64,000 nt of DNA from Bremerella volcania (GTDB taxonomy: Bacteria; Planctomycetota; Planctomycetia; Pirellulales; Pirellulaceae), in contig NZ_CP036289.1 of assembly GCF_007748115.1 (NCBI RefSeq), forward strand, positions 1,736,001 to 1,800,000, in the 5' to 3' direction. The translations under genes and the position numbers were made by a program. The notes beneath the pieces were generated by a model that was given only the letters and a program-made list of their open reading frames with translations, was not told the DNA's origin and did no database searches. The number at the start of each line of letters is the position of its first letter. Within the stretch, counting starts at the first letter, position 1. Shown piece after piece: positions 23,964 to 33,287 of this stretch.

Positions 23964-24223
23964 GTCGCTTGCTTGTAGCGCATGCGTGATGGATGTTCCC
24001 AAGCCGATGCAATGCTCCTGTTATCCTCTGCGCCACTTTCTAGAACGCAGGGTTTCTCTTCGCTCGAATCCATTTCCTTCGCGGCCGCCAGCTCCTTTTG
24101 CAGGCGGTCGATCTCTGCCTGCTTCGCGCGAAGCTCGGCTTGAAGCTGCGTGTAGATTTGCTTCATGCGGTCGGCGATCGATGGGGTGGAATGTTTGCTG
24201 GCGTCGTTGACGTTGTTGGCCAT
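23930..24223 (-). pseudogene. Small coiled-coil protein, 3' end disrupted by a REP copy
   Basis: From the ATG at 24223, residues 1-50 look real and helical (SIADRMKQIYTQLQAELRAK, then EIDRLQKELAAAKE). After that the frame runs through low-complexity sequence and REP copy 4, then continues out of frame through purB to a stop near 23000, overlapping purB by about 800 nt. A genuine 407-aa product is unlikely; I read it as a short gene whose native 3' end was lost. The coiled coil resembles the one in the 25603-26499 protein on the other side of the IS110 element. Confidence 0.45.
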
Positions 24224-24280
24224 GGTGAATTCACTTTCGGTTTGAGTTAGAAGATTAGTCGTTAAGTGCGCACGCGCGCT

Positions 24281-24322
24281 CTTGTCCCCTCGCCCCTGAG
24301 GGGAGAGGGCTAGGGTGAGGGG
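24281..24322. repeat. REP-like palindrome, copy 5
   Basis: CTTGTCCCCTCGCCCC and GGGGAGAGGGCTAGGGTGAG match the family consensus. It lies upstream of the IS110-family element, in inverted orientation relative to copy 6 on the other side. Confidence 0.85.
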
Positions 24323-24457
24323 TTATCCCCGCCGGCATGCAGGCGCATGCGCGATCGAAGTTCACGATCACTTCGGAACTTTCGACCAGCGATGTAAGGC
24401 AATAACCGCACAACAAACCCTTGTATGTTGAAATCTGTTTAGATTTACATTGGAATC
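24323..24457. other. Sequence between REP copy 5 and the IS110 leader
   Basis: No gene. It contains short palindromes such as GCATGC repeats (CGGCATGCAGGCGCATGCGC) near 24333-24352. The left boundary of the IS110 element probably lies in this stretch but cannot be fixed, because IS110-family elements lack terminal inverted repeats. Confidence 0.35.
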
Positions 24458-25581
<1,124 letters not shown>

Positions 25582-25596
25582 AATTAAACACAGTCG

Positions 25597-25636
25597 CTCA
25601 CCCTAGCCCTCTCCCTGCGAGGGAGAGGGGACAGGA
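25597..25636. repeat. REP-like palindrome, copy 6 (encodes the end of the 25603-26499 gene)
   Basis: CTCACCCTAGCCCTCTCCCT, GCG, AGGGAGAGGGGACAGG is the reverse-orientation consensus. The stop and last ~11 residues (PVPSPSQGEG) of the minus-strand gene lie inside it. Confidence 0.85.
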
Positions 25637-26499
25637 TTTTTTGGTGGGCCGCGTTCGTTGGTTGAGTTGATTCCGGGTACCATGCCCGCGTCCGCGTGGG
25701 CATGCTCTTTGTTCGCATGACGTGCCTGGTCGAGCCAGTACATTAAATCGAACTCGACGACCTCAACATGCGGACGTACCGTCGGCACGTCGTCGCCTGG
25801 CAAGTGCTTTTCGTAAGGCTGTGTTTCAATCGCGCCACCCAGTTCGCATCGCAGACGTTCAATCTTTGCCTGCTTCACGCGAATCTTTTCCTGCAGCTCC
25901 AAGTCTTGCAGCTTCAGCCGATAGTAGGTCCACGCCAGGTAGCGTTTTTCCTGGTAGCTGTACGGCTCTGCGAGCACAACTTCGCGCCAATTTTTTTCAC
26001 GAGCGCGGGATGGTTTTGAATCTCGCACGCGAGGCGACCTTGTTCTCTTCGATGTCGGCAGCGGAGGCGGATCTTCGTCGGGGAACGCATACGCCGCGAC
26101 CTCCGGATCGATCGGCACCGTCAAATAATCGGCGCAGAATTTGGGATCATCGGATTGAAGAAACGCCGCATGCCGTTCGTCTTGCTTCGCCTTCTCGGCC
26201 TGGGTGAATGCTTCCCAGGCCGCTTCCTTCGCGGCATCTTGTCGACGCGCGATTTCATCCCAGGGGGAAGGTCTGCTCGCTGGCATCCGTTGGCCATCGG
26301 GCGAGATCGCCAGCCACGGATCGTCTGCGATTGGTTCGTTCGAGGTTGTTTCGATCGGTTCGTCATCCGACAGGATCATGAGAACTTCTCCGCAGCAAGG
26401 GCAGAGAAGCCGGTTCCCATTGCGCACGGCAACCTGCGAAGCGTGCGCTGATGCGTCCGCTCCGTGCGTTTCCGGTTGGGGTGCGTGGTGATGGGACAT
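25603..26499 (-). CDS. Hypothetical protein with CxxC motif and coiled coil
   Basis: A 298-aa, very charged, probably cytoplasmic protein. A CPCC motif (NRLLCPCCGEVLM) near residue 33 may bind zinc. Residues 80-110 form an Ala/Glu/Lys helix. A basic stretch lies near residues 150-170, followed by YSYQEKRYLAWTYYRLKLQD and the coiled coil LELQEKIRVKQAKIERLRCE. The last ~11 residues (PVPSPSQGEG) come from a REP-like repeat, so the original C-terminus is altered. Its coiled coil resembles that of the disrupted gene across the IS110 element. I do not recognise the family. Confidence 0.65.
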   Translation of the reverse strand: MSHHHAPQPETHGADASAHASQVAVRNGNRLLCPCCGEVLMILSDDEPIETTSNEPIADDPWLAISPDGQRMPASRPSPWDEIARRQDAAKEAAWEAFTQAEKAKQDERHAAFLQSDDPKFCADYLTVPIDPEVAAYAFPDEDPPPLPTSKRTRSPRVRDSKPSRAREKNWREVVLAEPYSYQEKRYLAWTYYRLKLQDLELQEKIRVKQAKIERLRCELGGAIETQPYEKHLPGDDVPTVRPHVEVVEFDLMYWLDQARHANKEHAHADAGMVPGINSTNERGPPKNPVPSPSQGEG

Positions 26500-26770
26500 G
26501 ATGTTTGTCGTGGGTTGAAGGTGTTACGACCGTGAAAAACAAATGGTGGACCGTTGGTATGGCCAGCAGTCCAAAGGAATTCCGAGCCTCGAAGGGGCTG
26601 AGAGGGGATGGCTTGGCCCAAAAGATTTGGGCCAGGAAACGTGGTCTTCGGACGGGACGGAAGTCACATCGGACCAAGCAGAAAATAATGCTGTGGGGAA
26701 AGCGTCCCCAGCGATGACTTACTTATACCAGCCTGCGATGCCGGGAAGATAGTGCGCGCGGAAAAAAGTT

Positions 26771-26930
26771 TTTGACTGCGGATGACACGGATTTCACGGA
26801 TGAGAAAACCTGAGAATGAGTGCCATGGCTGGCTCGTCTTGCCGTGGATAGCTGGTACCCGGTTCGCACTGCCGAAGGCGGCAGTGGCACTCGAATTTTT
26901 ATTTCTCCTATCCGTGTGATCCGTGGTTGG
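26771..26930. repeat. Fold-back element with CGGATNACACGGAT arms
   Basis: The left arm CTGCGGATGACACGGATTTC near 26778 and the right arm, whose reverse complement reads CCACGGATCACACGGATAGG (26907-26927), are inverted copies. Inside lies a second pair, GTGCCA (26820) / TGGCAC (26885-26890). It has the architecture of a non-autonomous element. Confidence 0.6.
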
Positions 26931-26971
26931 TTTTCTTTTGGAACGATCGAGAACTGGTACCAGCTTCGCCC

Positions 26972-27004
26972 TTCACCCTAGCCCTCTCTGTGCGAGGGGA
27001 CCGG
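26972..27004. repeat. REP-like palindrome, copy 7
   Basis: TTCACCCTAGCCCTCTCTGT followed by GCGAGGGGACCGG is a slightly diverged reverse-orientation copy. It ends 8 bp from the stop of the HD-domain gene. Confidence 0.75.
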
Positions 27005-27011
27005 AGGTGGG

Positions 27012-28415
27012 TTACATGTTCGTCAGGTCGTCTACCGCGTGGTTGCCTACCAGGCGGTCGAGGGCCGCGGAAAGCTTGGGGGCCAGGGTGGCCTCTTGGG
27101 CGTAGATGCGGCAGATGACGCGGCTGACGGGGAGGGAGCGGAAGATCTTATCGGTGGTGAGTTCTTTGATCTTCTTTTGAGCGGCGTCGTACATGAAGTT
27201 CTGGTGGTCGCTCGGGCCGCGGGTGTTGGGGCGGAAGACGGTTCGGTTCAACGCGATCTTCAGCGGGATCTCTTTCAACTCGGCCGGCAGCACCTCGCGC
27301 AGCGCGGCCAGGGCAAAGCTTTCGTTGCGGAAGATGGTCATCTCCTGGCTTTCCCCTTCGTCGAAGCGGAGCGAGCGTTCGCAGATGAAACGCCAGGGGA
27401 TGTTGCGGCTGAGGAGGTCTTTCCACTGGCGGCCGACTTCGGCCTGGTGCGGGTCGTCCGATTGATGCCAGCGGGCCGCATCGACCAGCAGGCTGAACTC
27501 GGTGAAGCCTTGGTAGGCGGCGAGGTTCTCGATCGGGTTGCCGGGGAACATCCAGGGGCGGCTTTCGGCGAACAGGTCTTCCAGCGTCTTGTCGATCGCC
27601 ATCACTTCGCGGTGGAAGTAAACGGTTTGAAAGAGTTCTGCCCGTACGTTCATGAACCGGATCAGCGCGGCCATGCCCCGTTCGTGGATGGTGAGTCCCT
27701 TTTCGGTGAAAAAGCTGTAACGGATCAGCCGCTCGAGGTCGTACGACTGCTGGCTGTAGCCGGTCATGTAGGCATCGCGGAGGACGAAGTCCATGTTGTC
27801 GATCGTGTAGATGCCGCTGAGCAGGCTGCGCAGAAAGCTGAGCCACTGCGGGCGGTCGGCTTCGTCCCCCAGCTTGGGGCGCTGGATCATCCAGGCAATG
27901 TGCTCGGGGTTGATCTGTTCGTGCTCTTCCATCTCGGAGTAGGGGTTTCGCCGCAGCTGCGAAAGCAGATCCCCCAGTTCGTGCTGAATGATATGGGCGC
28001 CGAGCGATTCGTGCGTCAGGCCGAAGTGCTGGAGAAAGTGGCTGTCGAAAAAATGTCCGAAGGGACCATGCCCCACGTCGTGCAATAGGCCCGCCATTCG
28101 CAGGAGAGATTCGACGTGGCCGCGGGAAGGAGTGTCGGGGCAGACCTGCTTCAGGCTGGGGTACAGCTGACCCGTCAGCCGGCTGGCCAGATGCATCACC
28201 CCCATGATGTGCTGAAAGCGGGTATGCTCGGCCGTGGGATAGACCCACCAGGCCGTTTGCAACTGGTGAATCTGCCGCATCCGCTGCAGCCAGGGGTGAT
28301 CGATGATGGTGCGTTCGGTGACTTCTCCGGGGGAAGTTCCTTCCGAGACGAAGGGAACATATCCGTGGATGGGATCGTAGCAGAGGGACTCGGCGGCAAA
28401 TTTATCGAGATTCAC
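27012..28415 (-). CDS. HD-domain phosphohydrolase (dNTPase/SAMHD1-like)
   Basis: 467 aa. DPIHGYV near the N-terminus, AEHTRFQHIMGVMHLA (His64, His69), AGLLHDVGHGPFGHFFD (His112-Asp113) and SGIYTIDNMDFVLRDA form the HD metal site and surrounding motifs of the SAMHD1/YdhJ-like dNTP triphosphohydrolase family. The family cleaves dNTPs to nucleoside and triphosphate, lowering dNTP pools; some members act against phage, others in housekeeping, and this sequence does not decide which. The GTG start at 28415 follows AAAGGAG. It stands alone, surrounded by repeats. Confidence 0.9.
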   Translation of the reverse strand: MNLDKFAAESLCYDPIHGYVPFVSEGTSPGEVTERTIIDHPWLQRMRQIHQLQTAWWVYPTAEHTRFQHIMGVMHLASRLTGQLYPSLKQVCPDTPSRGHVESLLRMAGLLHDVGHGPFGHFFDSHFLQHFGLTHESLGAHIIQHELGDLLSQLRRNPYSEMEEHEQINPEHIAWMIQRPKLGDEADRPQWLSFLRSLLSGIYTIDNMDFVLRDAYMTGYSQQSYDLERLIRYSFFTEKGLTIHERGMAALIRFMNVRAELFQTVYFHREVMAIDKTLEDLFAESRPWMFPGNPIENLAAYQGFTEFSLLVDAARWHQSDDPHQAEVGRQWKDLLSRNIPWRFICERSLRFDEGESQEMTIFRNESFALAALREVLPAELKEIPLKIALNRTVFRPNTRGPSDHQNFMYDAAQKKIKELTTDKIFRSLPVSRVICRIYAQEATLAPKLSAALDRLVGNHAVDDLTNM

Positions 28416-28694
28416 CCTTACTCCTTTGGGTTTAATTGGGCAGGCTGGGCTAGCAGAGCTTGCACCAGATTCGCTAGTTTCGCAGAATCAGGGAGATTGG
28501 TTAATTGGTTTAATCGCTACATCTTATATGTGACGGTGATCGTTTTCGCACCAGATGCGTGGAACCGAGGCAGTTCCAAGACGGAATTTTAAACGCATTT
28601 GCCGATAGAAATAGCACCTCAGATTTTCCCGAATGTACGACAGGCAGCCCTTTGGGGAAATCCGTTTCACTCAGGCGGAGGAGTTTTGATTGTG

Positions 28695-30623
28695 ATGCAG
28701 GCATATCGCTGGGCGCGGTTCGCCCTACTTTGCGTAGGTATTTTTTCATACGCTCAGCAACAAGCACACGCCGCCCCAAAGGCAGCCACCGTGCTTCCCC
28801 AAACCATCAAGAGCTACGTTTCGATCCCTGACTACGATCAGGCCTCCGCCCATTTCGACGAAACGCAGATCGGCAAAATGATGGCCGACCCGGTCATGAA
28901 GCCGTTTACGGACGACCTGAAAGAGCAGATCAAGCAAAAGCTGATCGCCGGCGGCGTGAAGCTGGGCATCAACCTGGATGACCTGAAAGACGTTTACGCC
29001 GGGGAAATCTGCTTTGCCAACGATCAGCCCAACGGCGAGAAGTCGGACGGCGTCGTGCTGACGGTCGACGTGACCGGGAAGAAAGCCCAGGTCGATGCCT
29101 TGCTGGCGAAGATCTCGAAGAACCAAAAGGCCAACGGCGCGAAAGAGTCGAAGGTAACCATCGCCGGCGTGGCCGCCACCAAGTTCGATCTTCCGCCTAA
29201 CGCCGAAAAGCCAGGCCCGAACGAAGCTTACTACGCAATTCAACAAGACCTGCTGATCGCGACCGACTCGCAGTTGACCCTGAAGTACATCCTGGAAGCG
29301 ATCGCCGCCGCCAAGCAGGATAACCTGGCCTCGCTGGAAGCATTCGAAGCGGTGCTCGCTCGGGCAGCCAAGGGTCGCGGACCGGATACGTACGACTTCG
29401 AGTGGTTCGTCGAGCCGTTTGGCTATGCCGAAGTAATCCGCTCGCAGCAAGGGGGCCGTAAGAAACGCGGTACCGACATGCTGCACCTGCTGCGGAATCA
29501 AGGTTTCGACGCCGTGAAGGGGCTGGGGGGTTACGTCAACTTCATGGTCGCCAATGACAGCGATCAGTTGGAGATGGTGCACAGCTCGTTTGTGTACGCT
29601 CCGCAAGATCCGCAGGCCGAAACGGGCGAGCGCTTCCGTCTGGGGGCCCGCGTGTTGAACTTCCCCAACGATCCAAACTTCCAGCCGCACAACTGGGTGC
29701 CGGCCGACATTGCGACCTTCCTCGACTTCCGCTGGAACGTGCAGGACGCGTTCAAGTTCAGTGAAACGATCGTCAACGAATACGCCGACGACGAGATCTT
29801 CGACGAACTGATCGAAAGCCTGGAGAAAGACCCGGCCGGCCCGAAGGTCGACGTGGTCAACCAGATCGTCAAGCATCTGGACGACAAGGTTTGCATGCTG
29901 GTCGACGTGAAGACGCCGATCACGCCCCAGTCGGAACAGCGCCTGGTGGCCGTGCACCTGTTGAATGCCGATCCGGTCAAAGCGGCCATCACGCAAATCA
30001 TGCAGCAAGACCCCAACGCCGAAAAGCACGTGGTGGGTGACCAGGAGATCTGGGAGATCCACGAAGAGGAAGAAGAAATCCCGACGCTGGTGATCAGTGG
30101 TCCTGGCTTCCCCGATTCGTTCGCCGCGAACAATCAGTTCACCCAAGGGGATGCCAACAAGCCCAAGATTCCCAACGCGGCCGTTTCGGTGGTGGACGAC
30201 TGGGTGTACTTCGCCAACAACAAAGAGCTGATCAAGAAGGTCATCCTGACCAAGCAGGCCGGTGCCGCCGCCAACTTGTTGGACCAGGCCGCCGACTATC
30301 AGCGGATGAACAAGGCCCTGGCCGTGCTGGGTAGCGGAGTCGATAGCTTCCGCCACTTTGCCCGCAGCGATCAAGCGGCCCGCGTCACGTACGAACTGAT
30401 GCAGCAAGGCAAGATGCCGGAATCGGAATCGGCCCTGGGCAAGCTCATCAACGAAGTGTGGAGCATGGGCCAGGACGACGACACGGCCAAACGCGAGCAG
30501 CAGATCGACGCCAGTAAGCTGCCCCCGTTCGCCCAAGTCGAAGGCTACCTCGGCCCGACCGGATCGTACGCCCGCACCGAAGAAGACGGCTGGTACGTGA
30601 GTGGGGCGATGCTGAAGAAGTAG
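28695..30623 (+). CDS. Large exported protein, DUF3352-like
   Basis: 642 aa. A signal peptide (ARFALLCVGIFSYAQQQAHA) is followed by VLPQTIKSYVSIPDYDQASA and HFDETQIGKMMADP. This start, describing a ~550-residue alpha/beta body without Cys clusters, resembles planctomycete DUF3352-type proteins. Other visible stretches are EAYYAIQQDLLIATDSQLT and NAAVSVVDDWVYFANNKELI, which recur in such proteins. The function is unknown; it is probably periplasmic or at the cell surface. GGAGGAG precedes the start; a GTG at 28692 is also possible. A terminator at 30658 closes the unit. Confidence 0.8.
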   Translation: MQAYRWARFALLCVGIFSYAQQQAHAAPKAATVLPQTIKSYVSIPDYDQASAHFDETQIGKMMADPVMKPFTDDLKEQIKQKLIAGGVKLGINLDDLKDVYAGEICFANDQPNGEKSDGVVLTVDVTGKKAQVDALLAKISKNQKANGAKESKVTIAGVAATKFDLPPNAEKPGPNEAYYAIQQDLLIATDSQLTLKYILEAIAAAKQDNLASLEAFEAVLARAAKGRGPDTYDFEWFVEPFGYAEVIRSQQGGRKKRGTDMLHLLRNQGFDAVKGLGGYVNFMVANDSDQLEMVHSSFVYAPQDPQAETGERFRLGARVLNFPNDPNFQPHNWVPADIATFLDFRWNVQDAFKFSETIVNEYADDEIFDELIESLEKDPAGPKVDVVNQIVKHLDDKVCMLVDVKTPITPQSEQRLVAVHLLNADPVKAAITQIMQQDPNAEKHVVGDQEIWEIHEEEEEIPTLVISGPGFPDSFAANNQFTQGDANKPKIPNAAVSVVDDWVYFANNKELIKKVILTKQAGAAANLLDQAADYQRMNKALAVLGSGVDSFRHFARSDQAARVTYELMQQGKMPESESALGKLINEVWSMGQDDDTAKREQQIDASKLPPFAQVEGYLGPTGSYARTEEDGWYVSGAMLKK

Positions 30624-30657
30624 TTCTCAGCGTTGAAACACGTTTGAAATTGGAAAG

Positions 30658-30687
30658 AAGCCTCGGTCGGTTAGCCGGGGCTTTTTT
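30658..30687 (+). terminator. Terminator of the DUF3352-like gene
   Basis: AAGCCTCGG pairs with CCGGGGCTT around TCGGTTAG, followed by a run of T. It is 35 bp after the stop. Confidence 0.82.
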
Positions 30688-30705
30688 CGTTGGATGTCAA
30701 GGTAT

Positions 30706-31449
30706 TCACGGATCGAACAGCGTCAACTTCTTGAGCGGTGTTTCTTCACTCGGGGCGTCAGGATTCGAATGGTGCCTTAGCAAATAGCTCCGCAACTCCG
30801 GCGAGACCAACGCAGGGATAGTGAGTTTACGCGCCCACTTCCCCTTTCTGCTTACCGTCATTTGAATGCCGTTTTGTTTCGTCTGGTGGGGCTGGACTTC
30901 GACCAGTTCCCATGGCGTGAGTTTCATGGGCGTTAGTGCGACGCCGTGCTCGAAGAACTCGACGACCCCGAGGTGCCGCTTCCAGAAAATATGCAACAGA
31001 AACGGAACGGACATCGCAGCCAAAAGGAAGTTCAGATACATCGCTTCAATGGGGAATTTCTTGAAACTCCCACTCGTGTTTCCGACCGCTATCAGCAAGA
31101 TGTATAAGGAAAGGAACAGCATACCAGCGATGACAAAAATACTGATCAACTTTTGAGTTATCGGTGAACCGGTAAAGCTTTGTCCTAGGCGAGCTCCAGA
31201 GCCTTGCAGGGCCTTGCGTCTTCGATACATACCGAAAAAATAAGCTGCCGTGACCACCGTCAATTGTGTCCCTAGAAGCATCAACGCAGTGGTTGCCTGA
31301 TCGGACTTCAATGCACGCAGTGCCGGGGCAAATAGCGCTGAGAGCACCGCCAGGGCAGTCATCACTCCAATCAGATGAATCAACTGGAACTGCCGCGGCT
31401 TCTCGTCCAGCACTTCCAACTCCGGTTCGCCGAGTGGGTCGCTGCTCAT
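30706..31449 (-). CDS. Membrane protein, paralogue A of a tandem pair
   Basis: 247 aa. A cytoplasmic start ELEVLDEKPRQFQLIHLIGV is followed by four hydrophobic segments (~25-45, 55-75, 105-125, 140-160). After them comes GVVEFFEHGVALTPMKLTPW, a soluble C-terminal domain of about 90 residues. It is clearly paralogous to the upstream gene: both share E.LDE.P.QF.LIHL.G.MT, the GA/GVxEFFE.G motif and TPWE. The ATG at 31449 overlaps the stop of the preceding gene (ATGA), so the two are translationally coupled. The family is not recognised; the C-terminal part may be PH-like. Confidence 0.8.
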   Translation of the reverse strand: MSSDPLGEPELEVLDEKPRQFQLIHLIGVMTALAVLSALFAPALRALKSDQATTALMLLGTQLTVVTAAYFFGMYRRRKALQGSGARLGQSFTGSPITQKLISIFVIAGMLFLSLYILLIAVGNTSGSFKKFPIEAMYLNFLLAAMSVPFLLHIFWKRHLGVVEFFEHGVALTPMKLTPWELVEVQPHQTKQNGIQMTVSRKGKWARKLTIPALVSPELRSYLLRHHSNPDAPSEETPLKKLTLFDP

Positions 31450-32132
31450 GAAGTTTCCTCTCCATGATGCTTCAGCAGGTACTGCTTCAACTCATCCGAG
31501 ACGAAGATCGTCATCATTGTCGCCCCTCCGTGCTTGATCGCCGATTGAACGTGCAGGTTTACGCCGTGCTCGTACAGTTTGCTAGGACGCACGACGATTC
31601 GTTCCCACGGGGTGAATTGATGCGTCGCGTCCGCAATTCCATTCTCGAAGAACTCGATGGCCCCAAAGTCACGATCCCATCGCAACTGCATCATGGCGTT
31701 GCTGGCAAAGACACCTAGTTGAAACTGGCTGACGAGCAACATCCAGGGGAAGTGGTCGTAAGACATCCATATCGCCATGATCGTGAAACAAACCTGGCCG
31801 ATTGCGACGAAGAGTAAGCCGCACACGGTCGCCAGTCTGCCGAAGGCTCGCGATTTGGCCATGCCGAAGTTGCTTTGACCCACGCGACGACCGGCGGCGG
31901 CCAGAAGTTTCTGGCGTCGTGACGAGGTATAAACGTACGAACCAGCGACGATTGCCGCTTCAATCAAAAGAATGAGCAGAACATAGATCGCCTGACGGCC
32001 TGACATGGCGCGAAAGAGCGGGGCCAGCAGCGCAAACGCCAACGCCAGCACGGTCATCAGTCCCATCAAATGAATCAGTCCGAACTGCTGCGGGCGTTCG
32101 TCGAGGAGTTCGAGTTCAGGTTCGCTGGCCAT
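31446..32132 (-). CDS. Membrane protein, paralogue B of a tandem pair
   Basis: 228 aa. It begins MASEPELELLDERPQQFGLI, then HLMGLMTVLALAFALLAPLF, with four membrane segments in the same positions as its paralogue. The motif FGAIEFFENGIADATHQFTP and a soluble C-terminal domain ending in SDELKQYLLKHHG follow (compare SPELRSYLLRHHS in the paralogue). It is the first gene of a two-gene operon whose members arose by tandem duplication. The function is unknown. Confidence 0.8.
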   Translation of the reverse strand: MASEPELELLDERPQQFGLIHLMGLMTVLALAFALLAPLFRAMSGRQAIYVLLILLIEAAIVAGSYVYTSSRRQKLLAAAGRRVGQSNFGMAKSRAFGRLATVCGLLFVAIGQVCFTIMAIWMSYDHFPWMLLVSQFQLGVFASNAMMQLRWDRDFGAIEFFENGIADATHQFTPWERIVVRPSKLYEHGVNLHVQSAIKHGGATMMTIFVSDELKQYLLKHHGEETS

Positions 32133-32199
32133 GGAAGTCTATCGGAGAGGTGGCATCGATCAATGCGCATAGACTAACCTACCGCGTGGCCGAAGACCA

Positions 32200-33072
32200 T
32201 CAATTCGACGGCGATTCCTGCTGCGGCTTCGCGGCATGCTTCTTCAAGAACGCGAACACGGCCTTGGTTGGTTCGTCCCCGTCGGTTCCCAGGTCCTTGT
32301 TGATGCTCCCATGATCCTTCCCCTTCGCCGCGAACGTTTCCGCCTCGCCGCCGGCGTCCTTTACGGCCTTGGCGAACGCATTGCTCATCAGCGTGGCGTC
32401 CGGACGGGCAGCGACGTGCAGCAGTAGGAAGGGCGGATACTTGGTGCCCTGTTTGATGTACGTGATCGGCGAGTACTTCTTCTGGCTCTCGGCCGTGTCG
32501 CCGAATGCGTTGGTGTACAGTTCCGTGCGCGAGCTTTGGGCGCGATCGAGGAACTTGATCAGCTTCGCGGCGTCGTAGGTGGCAGTGTCGACAGGAAAGC
32601 AGCCGGCGATGTTATCGAAGCTGAGGCCCTGCGACTTCAAGTACGACTCGTCGGAACAGACCAATGCCGAAAGGTGCGCTCCGGCCGAGTGCCCGCCGAC
32701 GAAGATCGTTTCCGGCCGGCCGCCATACTCGGCGATGTTCGTGTGAACCCACTTGATGGCGGTCGCCACGTCGGTGGCCAGGTCGTTCATTTCATGCTGT
32801 GGGACGAAGCGGTAGTTGATCGAGACGAAGACGTATCCTTGGTCGGTGAACGCTTTGGGCTTATTCTGCACCAACAGCTTGTCCCCTATTCGCCAGCCGC
32901 CCCCATGCATCCAGACGATGACCGGTAGGTCCTTGGCACCTTTTGGGGCATAGATATCGAGCACTTGACGGCGGCTGTCGGTGCCGGCGTACGGCAGGTT
33001 ACGCGTTACTTGCGTATCGGCGGACCAGGCCGTCGAGGCCAACAGCAGCAAAACCAGAACGGATTTCCCCAT
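32200..33072 (-). CDS. Secreted alpha/beta hydrolase (esterase/lipase, BD-FAE-like)
   Basis: 290 aa. A signal peptide (MGKSVLVLLLLASTAWSADT) is followed by the hydrolase: LPVIVWMHGGGWRIGDK (oxyanion hole HGGGW, 56-60), IFVGGHSAGAHLSALV (nucleophile Ser129), Asp225 (ARPDATLM) and His254 (GKDHGSIN) form the triad. LDIYAPKGAK at the start is typical of this esterase group. It probably deacylates polysaccharide or small esters in the periplasm. The ATG at 33072 follows GGGGAAACGAAG. It has no evident operon partner. Confidence 0.9.
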   Translation of the reverse strand: MGKSVLVLLLLASTAWSADTQVTRNLPYAGTDSRRQVLDIYAPKGAKDLPVIVWMHGGGWRIGDKLLVQNKPKAFTDQGYVFVSINYRFVPQHEMNDLATDVATAIKWVHTNIAEYGGRPETIFVGGHSAGAHLSALVCSDESYLKSQGLSFDNIAGCFPVDTATYDAAKLIKFLDRAQSSRTELYTNAFGDTAESQKKYSPITYIKQGTKYPPFLLLHVAARPDATLMSNAFAKAVKDAGGEAETFAAKGKDHGSINKDLGTDGDEPTKAVFAFLKKHAAKPQQESPSN

Positions 33073-33287
33073 GACTTCGTTTCCCCAACAGTTGGCGTGG
33101 TGGTTATGTCGACACTTGGCCCTTTTTCGGGGCCAGGGTAGATGAAATCGCCCAGCGTTTGCGGTTATGCTCAAGACCTATCGGAGGATCTGACTCCCCA
33201 GAAGCGGCAAAGCTTGGCGTTTAGGCTTACTGCGCTATAATTCCGGGAGTTTCCAGAAAAACGGCAATCCACGGGGAAATTTAGATA

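Larger units (their letters stand above)
26500..27011. other. Repeat-rich stretch without a gene
   Basis: About 510 bp. It holds an ACCACGGAT-type inverted repeat pair (26771-26800 and 26907-26930) around a GTGCCA...TGGCAC pair, and REP copy 7. Short frames on both strands are not supported. Confidence 0.6.

Noticed and set aside
26505-26717. 70-aa frame between repeats
   Set aside because: Basic, low-complexity composition, no ribosome site, and surrounded by repeats.
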